Assembly: GCA_045593325.1 (NCBI GenBank)
Contig: JAZNWL010000013.1
Span: forward strand, 1 to 18,300
Source of the DNA: UMGS1484 sp045593325
GTDB taxonomy: Bacteria > Bacillota > Clostridia > Oscillospirales > Acutalibacteraceae
Direction of reading: 5' to 3'
DNA: 18,300 nucleotides
In this document: piece by piece, positions 12,237 to 18,300 of the stretch
How the letters are laid out: every line of letters begins with the position of its first letter
How positions within the stretch are numbered: the first letter of the stretch is position 1
Program-made: the position numbers and the translations under genes
The notes under the pieces: generated by a model
Seen by the model: only the letters and a program-made list of their open reading frames with translations
Databases searched by the model: none
What the model was told of the DNA's origin: nothing

Positions 12237-14713
12237 TTCATTTCCACCACGGTATACCCTTGGGCTTCCACCGTTTGTTTCAGCAGGTCGTTGCTCACTT
12301 CTTCTTTCAGGGTAACAACTGCCGAGTCGGTTTCATGGCTGACTTCTGCCAATTCCACCTGGGGCAAGGCTTCCAGCACCTGCTTCACCCGACCGGAGCA
12401 ATGACCGCACATCATTCCTTGAATGCTCATGGTTACTTTCATTATTTTCACCTCATTTTTCTTCACTGATTTTGTATTGTTCAAAAACCGAAAACGGTTT
12501 AATCGCAAGGCATTGGACACCACACAAAAACTGGACAAACTCATGGCGGCGGCACCGAACATGGGATTCATTTCCCAACCCAGCAAGGGAACAAACACCC
12601 CTGCCGCCAAGGGAATACCGATCACGTTATACACAAATGCCCAAAAGAGATTTTGCTTAATGACCCGCAAGGTGGCTTTACTCAAACGAATGGCAGAAAC
12701 CACTTGGGACAGGCTGTTTTGCATTACCACCACTTGAGCGGCGTCCATCGCCACCTGGGTACCGTCCCCAATGGCAATGCCCACGTGGGCACGGGTTAAC
12801 GCGGGAGCATCATTGATGCCGTCCCCCACCATGGCAACCTTTCCCTTTTGTTCCAAAGATGCCACGATTTGTTCTTTTTCATGGGGTTTTACCCCTGCCA
12901 CCACTTGGTCCACTCCCACAATTTCAGCAATGGCATGAGCAGTGTTTTCATTGTCGCCGGTAATCATGACCGTATGAATCCCCATTTTCTTCAAGGCGGC
13001 AATGGCAAAGGCACTATCTTCTTTTACCACATCGGCAACGGTGATCATGCCGTACAGTTCGTTTCCTTTCCCAAAGTATAAGGGAGTCTGCCCTTGTTTT
13101 GCCAGGGTTTCTTCTTGTTTCCGCAGCGTTTCAGGCAGTGTTACGTATTCAAGGGCAAGTTCCCCATTGCCACCAAAGACAACGGTATCCCCGGTTTTCC
13201 CAACAATACCGCCCCCTGCTACCACTTGAAATTCCTGGATTTCATAGCAGTTAATGGCTTGTTCCTGCCCCTTCCCCACAATGGCTTTGGCAAAGGGATG
13301 CCCACTTTGCAGTTCCAAAGAATAGGCAAGTTCCATCAATTCTTTTTCGGTTTTTCCCGAAACGGGTATTACGTGAATCACGTGAGGTTTCCCTTTGGTG
13401 ATGGTTCCTGTTTTATCCAGCGCCACCACCGACACCTTGCCGGTTTCTTCCAGACTTTGGGCGGTTTTAAACAAAACACCCTGTTTGGCGCCCACACCAT
13501 TGCCCACCATAACGGCAACAGGGGTGGCAAGTCCCAAGGCGCAAGGACAACTGATTACCAACACCGAAATGGCTCTTGCCAAGGAAAATCCCAAGGTTTG
13601 CCCCAACAGCAACCAAACCAAAAAGGTAACCACACCAATCCCCAACACCAGGGGCACAAAAATTCCCGAAACTTTATCGGCAAGTTTGCCGATGGGGGCT
13701 TTGGTGGAGGACACTTCTTCCACCAGTTTAATAATCTGGGAAAAGGTGGTATTTTCAAAACGGCCTGTGGCTTTACACCGCAAAAATCCGCTGACGTTTA
13801 AGGTTGCCGCCGAAACGGCATCGCCCGGTTGTTTATCCACAGGAACGCTTTCCCCGGTCAGCGCCGATTGGTCAACCCCGCTGACCCCTTCCAACACAAT
13901 ACCGTCCACAGGGATACTGTCCCCGGGGCGAACCAGGAAAATATCATCCGGTTGCACCTGTTCCACCGAAACCACCTTTTCCCCTTCCGGGGTTTCCAAA
14001 GTGGCGGTTTTGGGAGATAATGCCATTAGCCCTTCCAAGGCTTTGGTGGTTTTTCCTTTGGCTTTGGCTTCCAACAGTTTTCCCAGGGTGATCAAAGTAA
14101 CGATCATGGCGGCAGATTCAAAATACAAGCTATGCAACTGTTCCATTGCCAAGTGAGTTTGCCCCAACGCCTGGTGGTGGCTCATCAGGAACACCACGGC
14201 AGTGCTGTACAAAAATGCCGCCCCTGCCCCCATGGCCACCAGGGTATCCATATTGGGTCCTCCATGGAACAAACTTTTAAAACCACTAATAAAAAACCGC
14301 TCGTTGATCACCAACACAATGGCGGTGAGCAGCAACTGCACAAGCCCCAAGGCAACGGGATTTGTTTGCAAAAAAGAAGGTAAAGGAATCCCCCACATGG
14401 TATGCCCCATGGAAACCACCATGAGAACTGCTAAAAAGCCAAGGGATACACATAATCGCCATAAAAGCGTTTTTGTTTTTTGGGTTTCTCCTGCCGAGGG
14501 TTTTGGCGTTTCTTTTCCTTTTACTGAGGCACCATACCCTGCCTTTTCCACCGCGCGAATTACAATGTCGTCTGAAACCGAGCCTTCTACTGTCATGGAA
14601 TGGGTCAACAAATTCACCGAGCAGGCGGTTACGCCTTCCAATTCTCTCACTGCTTTTTCCACACGGGCGGAACAGGCACTGCAGTTCATTCCCGTTACGT
14701 CATATTTTTTCAT
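12233..14713 (-). CDS. copA: Copper-exporting P1B-type ATPase with N- and C-terminal metal-binding domains
   Basis: This 826-residue membrane pump moves Cu(I) out of the cell using ATP. The N-terminal HMA domain binds copper through C11-S-A-C14. Core motifs are T286-G-E-S, the intramembrane C389-P-C391, D433-K-T-G-T (phosphorylated Asp), H472-P, T585-G-D-N, G630-D-G-I-N-D635, Y695-N696 and M724-S-L-S-S. These residues define the Cu(I) class. After the last helix and a Lys-rich linker (about 746-757), a second HMA domain begins at M758-K-V-T-M with G-M-M-C769-G-H-C772. A C-terminal HMA is unusual and looks like a CopZ chaperone fused to the pump. The ATG is 4 bp from GAGGTGG and 10 bp after csoR. 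Control is by CsoR. Confidence 0.95.
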   Translation of the reverse strand: MKKYDVTGMNCSACSARVEKAVRELEGVTACSVNLLTHSMTVEGSVSDDIVIRAVEKAGYGASVKGKETPKPSAGETQKTKTLLWRLCVSLGFLAVLMVVSMGHTMWGIPLPSFLQTNPVALGLVQLLLTAIVLVINERFFISGFKSLFHGGPNMDTLVAMGAGAAFLYSTAVVFLMSHHQALGQTHLAMEQLHSLYFESAAMIVTLITLGKLLEAKAKGKTTKALEGLMALSPKTATLETPEGEKVVSVEQVQPDDIFLVRPGDSIPVDGIVLEGVSGVDQSALTGESVPVDKQPGDAVSAATLNVSGFLRCKATGRFENTTFSQIIKLVEEVSSTKAPIGKLADKVSGIFVPLVLGIGVVTFLVWLLLGQTLGFSLARAISVLVISCPCALGLATPVAVMVGNGVGAKQGVLFKTAQSLEETGKVSVVALDKTGTITKGKPHVIHVIPVSGKTEKELMELAYSLELQSGHPFAKAIVGKGQEQAINCYEIQEFQVVAGGGIVGKTGDTVVFGGNGELALEYVTLPETLRKQEETLAKQGQTPLYFGKGNELYGMITVADVVKEDSAFAIAALKKMGIHTVMITGDNENTAHAIAEIVGVDQVVAGVKPHEKEQIVASLEQKGKVAMVGDGINDAPALTRAHVGIAIGDGTQVAMDAAQVVVMQNSLSQVVSAIRLSKATLRVIKQNLFWAFVYNVIGIPLAAGVFVPLLGWEMNPMFGAAAMSLSSFCVVSNALRLNRFRFLNNTKSVKKNEVKIMKVTMSIQGMMCGHCSGRVKQVLEALPQVELAEVSHETDSAVVTLKEEVSNDLLKQTVEAQGYTVVEMK

Positions 14714-14723
14714 GGAACCACCT

Positions 14724-15023
14724 CTATTTCATCAACTTTTGCAAAACCGTTACCAATTCGGTTACGGTTTCATCCTTCCCTGCCAGAATATCTTCAGAAA
14801 CGCAGGTACGAATATGATGTTCCAATAATTCTTTATTAAAACTGTTACAGGCCGCCGTAATGGCAGACATCTGTATTAAAACATTGGGACAATAGGCATC
14901 TTTTTCTATCATGCCCTCTACCCCTCGAATTTGCCCCTCAATACGGTGCAAACGGTGAAGAAGTTTTTTCTTTTGTTCTTCACTTCTCTCTTTGGTTGCA
15001 TGACAAGTGCATTGTTCTTTCAT
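14724..15023 (-). CDS. csoR: Copper-sensing repressor CsoR
   Basis: This 99-residue all-helical repressor releases DNA when it binds Cu(I). The ligand pattern C45, H70, C74 has the same spacing as the Cys-His-Cys site of characterised CsoR proteins (x24 then x3), and the helix H-R-L-H-R-I-E-G-Q-I-R-G is the family signature. An extra Cys-rich N-terminus (C5-T-C7-H) may add metal affinity. ATG 15023 was chosen because GAGGTG lies 6 bp before it; an upstream in-frame ATG at 15056 would start inside the operator. It is the first gene of the csoR-copA operon and represses its own promoter. Confidence 0.95.
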   Translation of the reverse strand: MKEQCTCHATKERSEEQKKKLLHRLHRIEGQIRGVEGMIEKDAYCPNVLIQMSAITAACNSFNKELLEHHIRTCVSEDILAGKDETVTELVTVLQKLMK

Positions 15024-15041
15024 GGTCTTCACCTCATATAC

Positions 15042-15070
15042 ATTATATACCCCCACAGGGTATATGTCAA
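15042..15070 (-). promoter_or_regulatory. csoR-copA promoter with embedded CsoR operator
   Basis: On the minus strand a perfect TTGACA (15070-15065) and a perfect TATAAT (15047-15042) are 17 bp apart. The spacer holds the dyad ATATACCC-N5-GGGTATAT (15045-15065), the G/C-tract type bound by CsoR. Repressor would cover both boxes, giving tight off and very strong on states. Confidence 0.9.
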
Positions 15071-15146
15071 GAAAAAGTAAATATTATTATAAAAAACTTT
15101 TTAAACTGAGTATGGGCGTTTCAGAACGGTACAGAATGGCTTTTTC

Positions 15147-15187
15147 TTCAACCCGAAGGTGTACTTTGAGTACATCGAGAGGTTGAA
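15147..15187. repeat. Intergenic hairpin, possible dispersed repeat
   Basis: TTCAACC (15147-15153) pairs with GGTTGAA (15181-15187), and an inner stem GGTGTAC (15158-15164) pairs with GTACATC (15170-15176) with one wobble. It lies between the copper promoter and a terminator, with no gene. The reading K-V-Y-F-E-Y-I-E-R-L-K-K-D-K-Q in the + direction has the look of a recurring Clostridia intergenic unit, from memory only. Confidence 0.4.
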
Positions 15188-15204
15188 AAAAGACAAGCAA
15201 ATGA

Positions 15205-15234
15205 AAAAGAGTTCCCAAAACTGGGAACTCTTTT
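15205..15234. terminator. Terminator of the kinase-isomerase operon
   Basis: AAAAGAGTTCCCA (15205-15217) and its exact complement (15222-15234) form a 13-bp stem around AAAC. A and T tracts are on both sides, so it works in both directions. It is 38 bp past the isomerase stop on the minus strand. Confidence 0.85.
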
Positions 15235-15271
15235 ATATTTACGATTATGTGCCGTTATCAAACGTCCAAAA

Positions 15272-16024
15272 TTACTTTGCGGCGGGATATTCGTTAACCA
15301 ACAAGTACAAGGGTGCTTCGTCTTCTTCGATTTCGGGGAAACGACCTACTTGAGGATAGAAGCGAACAGCATCGGAGGTGTCAGCATCGGCAATAGCGCT
15401 AACGTAGGGAGTGCGGTCAACGGGTTCAAAGAAACGATTGTCTTTGGAATCGTCGTTACATTGGCTAACTTCACCAACCAAAACGGTGCCGTGGCCTTCT
15501 TCACCCCAGAAAGAGTGATAGAGTTTCTTGGTGTTGGTCATGCTCATACCGGGAGTCAAACGAATAACAGAACCGGCGGGGACGGTGTAATGACGGCCAT
15601 CTACCTGGATTTCAACATCGTCCATGGAGAGATTATCATTTTCATCGGCGCCGTAAACTTTGATCATCAAGTTACCGCCGCCACGGTTGATGATGTCTTC
15701 TTGTTTATACCAGTGGTAGTGGTAAGGGGTGGTTTGGTTTTCTTTTACGATCATGATTTTTTCAGCATAAACTTTTTGATCATCATCATTGAACATATTG
15801 CCGTTGCGCAAGGTGAACAGGAACAAACCGCAATCGTCAAAATTGCCACTACCAAAGTCGGTGATGTCCCAACCTAAGCAGTTGTTGCGAATTTCATCGT
15901 ACTCATGATTTTTTTCTGCCCATTCTTCAGGAGTGAAGTAAGCAAAGGGAGGGAGCAAAAATTTGTGTTCGCCCAAGAAGTCGATGGCTTCACGGATAAT
16001 AGCATTGATTTCAGAACGTTTCAT
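15272..16024 (-). CDS. D-lyxose/D-mannose ketol-isomerase (YdaE-like cupin)
   Basis: This 250-residue cytosolic cupin isomerase interconverts D-lyxose with D-xylulose and often D-mannose with D-fructose. The metal site is complete: H102-Y-H104 in P-Y-H-Y-H-W, E109, and H170 in K-L-Y-H-S-F-W, the same spacing as in characterised D-lyxose isomerases. The N-terminus M-K-R-S-E-I-N and the F-A-Y-F-T-P-E-E-W stretch are family hallmarks. The ATG is behind AAAGGAG. The gene follows the sugar kinase by 30 bp in the same operon. The pair could turn mannose into fructose 6-phosphate by way of fructose, or handle lyxose; the sequence does not choose. Confidence 0.92.
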   Translation of the reverse strand: MKRSEINAIIREAIDFLGEHKFLLPPFAYFTPEEWAEKNHEYDEIRNNCLGWDITDFGSGNFDDCGLFLFTLRNGNMFNDDDQKVYAEKIMIVKENQTTPYHYHWYKQEDIINRGGGNLMIKVYGADENDNLSMDDVEIQVDGRHYTVPAGSVIRLTPGMSMTNTKKLYHSFWGEEGHGTVLVGEVSQCNDDSKDNRFFEPVDRTPYVSAIADADTSDAVRFYPQVGRFPEIEEDEAPLYLLVNEYPAAK

Positions 16025-16054
16025 GATATGTATCTCCTTTAATTTCTTGAATTA

Positions 16055-17017
16055 TTAGTCATCCAACGGAACTTCGTCGGTATGTTCTTCCATAAATTTA
16101 TAAATATCAGCCAAGGGTTTGATGCCGGTGGAAGCGCCCAGTTCCATTACGCAATGGGTACCAACCGCGTTGCCCAATTTGGCGGATTTTTTGAAATCAA
16201 AGTCTTGTGCCAACCCTGCCAGGAAACCTGCACAGAAAGAGTCCCCTGCGCCGGTGGTGTCAGTGGGTTTCACAGAAAGGTAAGTAGGAGCAAAGTAACC
16301 TTCTTTGCCGCCTTCACGGATATAAGCACCTTTTTTGCCTGCTTTGATGATTACGTTCTTAACCCCTTTGGAGAAGAAAACGTCAGCAATGGCGTCGAAG
16401 TCCCCTTCGATTCCTGCCAATTTTTCAGCTTCTTCAATGCTAGGCATGAACAGATCCAGATAAGGCAAAGCTGCTTCCACCCCGCTCATCCAACGGCCGG
16501 TGGGGTCAAAAGCGGTATCCATAACAGTGAATTTACCCATGGCTTGTGCTTTTTTGAACATTTTAGCAGCGGGTTCACCGTCCAATTTATGGTTCAGCAA
16601 AGCCCCTGCCAGGAAGACAATGTCTGCATCTTCCAAAGCGGCATCGGGAATTTCTTCCACAGTTAAAGCAGAGGTGGAACCCCCGTTATACAGGAAGGAA
16701 CGTTCCCCGGTGGAGTTTACGCAAACGATGGATGTGGTGGTTTGCACAGTTTCATCAAAAATAGCGTAGGAAACGTCCACACCGGTTTCTTTACAGGTAT
16801 CGTATACAAAATTACCGAACAAATCTTTCCCCAATTTGCAGCAAATGGAAGTGGGAACCCCTAATTTTGCCAAGTCCATGGAAGCGTTGGTGGCGCAACC
16901 GCCAACGAACATAGATGATGAATCAATATATTGCAATTCACCGGGAGTAGGCAAATGGTCAACCGGCTTAATGATAACGTCGGTAGTTACCGAGCCGATA
17001 CAAAGAACTTTTTTCAT
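16055..17017 (-). CDS. PfkB-family sugar kinase
   Basis: This 320-residue ribokinase-like kinase phosphorylates a sugar or nucleoside with ATP. It shows the N-terminal C-I-G-S-V-T-T-D sugar-binding strand, G39-G40-C-A-T-N-A (first PfkB signature) and D253-T-T-G-A-G-D259-S-F with the catalytic base Asp259. ATG 17017 gives the usual M-K-K-V-L-C-I-G start, 12 bp after GGAGG; an ATG directly abutting GGAGG, and one further up, extend the frame less naturally. Next to an isomerase that yields ketoses, fructokinase activity is the simplest guess, but PfkB substrates are hard to read from sequence. It leads the operon behind a consensus promoter. Confidence 0.88.
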   Translation of the reverse strand: MKKVLCIGSVTTDVIIKPVDHLPTPGELQYIDSSSMFVGGCATNASMDLAKLGVPTSICCKLGKDLFGNFVYDTCKETGVDVSYAIFDETVQTTTSIVCVNSTGERSFLYNGGSTSALTVEEIPDAALEDADIVFLAGALLNHKLDGEPAAKMFKKAQAMGKFTVMDTAFDPTGRWMSGVEAALPYLDLFMPSIEEAEKLAGIEGDFDAIADVFFSKGVKNVIIKAGKKGAYIREGGKEGYFAPTYLSVKPTDTTGAGDSFCAGFLAGLAQDFDFKKSAKLGNAVGTHCVMELGASTGIKPLADIYKFMEEHTDEVPLDD

Positions 17018-17063
17018 AATTACTTTCATCCTCCAAGAATTGATTGGAAACATTACAAAGGAA

Positions 17064-17091
17064 ATTATACAACAATTTCCATAAATGTCAA
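17064..17091 (-). promoter_or_regulatory. Promoter of the kinase-isomerase operon
   Basis: On the minus strand a perfect TTGACA (17091-17086) and a perfect TATAAT (17069-17064) are 16 bp apart. It sits 15 bp downstream of the sortase-like gene with no terminator between, so some read-through from that gene is likely. No operator dyad was seen. Confidence 0.8.
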
Positions 17092-17105
17092 GGTTTTCCC
17101 CCCGT

Positions 17106-18065
17106 TTATTTTACCGTATCGGTGGGGCTTTCGTAAATATCGCTGGGGGTTTCGTAATCAGTGGCGGTCACACTCCAAAGAACCACATCCCCTGCGGTTT
17201 GGGCGTTTTGCAACCGTGCCAAAGAAGTATCCACGGTGTAGTCTTCATCCTCCCGCACCCGTCGGCCAACAACTGCCAATTTCCCTTGGGGCGTATCGCA
17301 AACGATGGTCAACAGTTGGTCGGTGGATTCCACGGTGATGCCGGTATACACCAGGGATTGTTCCCCCACCATAGTAACGTAATCGTAAAAAGCGCCAACC
17401 GATTCAAACTGCCCTGTGGTAAATTGGGAGACCTGGTCTTCCTGCAATTCCACCACACCGAACACTTTATAAATGGCGGCATCCTCCAGGGTATCCAGGA
17501 ACAACAAGGGAGCTTGTTGGTAAAAACTTAAGGTACGGTAACCGCCCAATTCTCCCAATAACTGTTCCCCACCCCGAATGACGGTGTTTCCCCCGGGGTT
17601 CAACACAGGGGACTGATTTATGTAATAGGGAGTGCCGTAAGGGTTTTTCCGTCCGTTAAACAAATGGCTGACGTAATACACACCATCGTGTTGGATGGTT
17701 TGGGCAACAGGAAGGTTAATGTCACTCCCCGGGACGATGAGCCAACCGCCGATATCGGGGTTAATATCATACAGCGCCCCTAATTGTTGGTTGTATTCTT
17801 CGGGTAAATTCCCCTGCCCCATTTGCCCATACACATTTTTCATGGTGCGGTAAAAAGTTTTCGCCTGGTAAGGCTGGTATACCATTTGATATCCGGGAAT
17901 GGCAGCCAACAAAACCAGCAACAACACGATAGCAAAACAAGCCAGCCGTTTTCTGCGACGGCGGGCTTTCACAGCATTGCGTTTCAACGCCCGAACCTGA
18001 GAAGGGTCGAACTTACCGTCAGGTTGTTGTAAACTGTCCTGTAACAACGCGTCTTTCTTTTTCAT
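17106..18065 (-). CDS. Class B sortase-like membrane protein lacking the catalytic histidine
   Basis: This 319-residue protein has a basic N-terminus (R/K-rich 28-40), one membrane helix (about 41-60) and an external sortase B-like domain. Family landmarks are G-A-L-Y-D-I-N-P-D-I-G-G-W-L (about 96-109), N-L-P-V-A-Q, Y-Y-V-S-H-L-F-N-G, the strand N160-T-V-I, and L-L-T-I-V-C256-D-T followed by V-G-R268-R269. In active sortases the N-T-V-I strand continues Y-G-H with the catalytic His; here it reads R164-G165-G166, so the His is Gly. Cys and Arg remain. It is probably a pseudo-sortase or uses another base. ATG 18065 was chosen because AAGGAG is 8 bp before it. It lies 30 bp after a Ser-rich secreted-type tail and is probably co-transcribed with it. 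Confidence 0.8.
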   Translation of the reverse strand: MKKKDALLQDSLQQPDGKFDPSQVRALKRNAVKARRRRKRLACFAIVLLLVLLAAIPGYQMVYQPYQAKTFYRTMKNVYGQMGQGNLPEEYNQQLGALYDINPDIGGWLIVPGSDINLPVAQTIQHDGVYYVSHLFNGRKNPYGTPYYINQSPVLNPGGNTVIRGGEQLLGELGGYRTLSFYQQAPLLFLDTLEDAAIYKVFGVVELQEDQVSQFTTGQFESVGAFYDYVTMVGEQSLVYTGITVESTDQLLTIVCDTPQGKLAVVGRRVREDEDYTVDTSLARLQNAQTAGDVVLWSVTATDYETPSDIYESPTDTVK

Positions 18066-18095
18066 GCCGTCATCTCCTTCCTTTTCTATCATTCA

Positions 18096-18300
18096 TCAGG
18101 CGTCACTATCGGTCACCACGGCAGGTGGCGTTTGGGAAGAAACTTCTGAGGAAGAACTTCCCACAGAGGAATGGTCATTCCCTGAAGAACCTGACGAGGG
18201 GGTGTTATTCACAGGTTGCGAAGTGACCGGAGCATAAGAAGAAACTTCACTTTCAGGAACCGAAACCGATTCGCTGACTTCGGGAGCAGAGGTGACCACC
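18096..18300 (-). CDS. C-terminal Ser/Val/Pro-rich tail of a probable surface or secreted protein, truncated by window edge
   Basis: The frame is open to the window end, so only the last 67-68 residues are seen. They are low in complexity (S-E-S-V-S-V-P-E-S-E-V-S-S, then S-S-G-S-S-G-N, then S-S-S-S-E-V-S-S), a typical wall-spanning or interdomain linker. The end V-V-T-D-S-D-A shows no membrane helix or sorting signal. The product is unknown. It lies directly upstream of the sortase-like gene in one operon, which suggests a shared cell-surface role. Confidence 0.6.
   Translation of the reverse strand, partial: VVTSAPEVSESVSVPESEVSSYAPVTSQPVNNTPSSGSSGNDHSSVGSSSSEVSSQTPPAVVTDSDA

Noticed and set aside
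13094..14156. Long + strand frames (235 and 253 codons) opposite copA
   Set aside because: They mirror the copA coding sequence, have His/Gln/Thr-biased composition without domains, and lack ribosome sites.
15159..15353. 64-codon + strand frame over the intergenic hairpin
   Set aside because: No ribosome site; it runs through a terminator and into the end of the isomerase gene on the other strand.

Overview
The window looks like a chromosomal segment from an anaerobic Gram-positive gut or rumen bacterium of the Clostridia, Oscillospiraceae/Ruminococcaceae type. Clues are a secreted esterase with a C-terminal type I dockerin, a class B sortase-like protein, CsoR/CopA copper control, AAGGAG-type ribosome binding sites and hairpin terminators. 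No rRNA, tRNA or CRISPR array was seen.

Left part (1-1176): the end of an ABC-2 (NatB-like) permease whose start lies outside the window. Hand counts of single 60-base lines give about 40-47% GC left of ~7000 and about 53-60% in two lines to the right, so the permease may be cargo of the mobile element rather than host DNA. Bases 1177-1768 hold no convincing gene but do hold a good promoter, direct repeats and a terminator, so a non-coding transcript is possible.

Mobile element (about 1769-7097, left edge unknown): a 27-residue hydrophobic peptide, an XRE-type repressor, a 24-bp dyad, a 106-residue protein of unknown function, a highly structured 152-bp spacer, a Rep protein with circovirus-like HUH endonuclease and superfamily 3 helicase domains, an FtsK/TcpA-like membrane ATPase, a 55-residue protein and a large serine recombinase. 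The spacer before rep contains a perfect 12-bp stem. The nonanucleotide AAGTATTAC lies at its apex and fits NANTATTAC, the origin consensus of eukaryotic CRESS-DNA viruses. A tandem hexamer repeat follows the stem, as the iterons do in circoviruses. This is the main find: a bacterial integrated element that appears to carry both a circovirus-like Rep and a circovirus-like origin. With no type IV secretion genes and a coupling-type ATPase, the best reading is an integrative mobilizable element that excises by serine recombinase, is nicked and replicated by Rep, and uses a helper's conjugation channel.

Right part (7098-18300, host-like): (i) a dockerin-bearing GDSL/CE2-type esterase on the + strand behind a promoter overlapped by a perfect 38-bp palindrome; (ii) on the - strand, an AraC regulator, UroD/MtaA-like protein and SDR dehydrogenase operon; (iii) a csoR-copA copper operon with a CsoR-type dyad inside a consensus promoter; (iv) a PfkB sugar kinase and D-lyxose isomerase operon behind a consensus promoter; (v) a sortase B-like protein that lacks the catalytic His, downstream of the Ser-rich tail of a truncated protein at the window edge.

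Three right-side terminators share an AAAC loop in the + orientation. The first (7098) lies 130 bp after the recombinase gene, which helps place the element's right end between 6968 and 7097.
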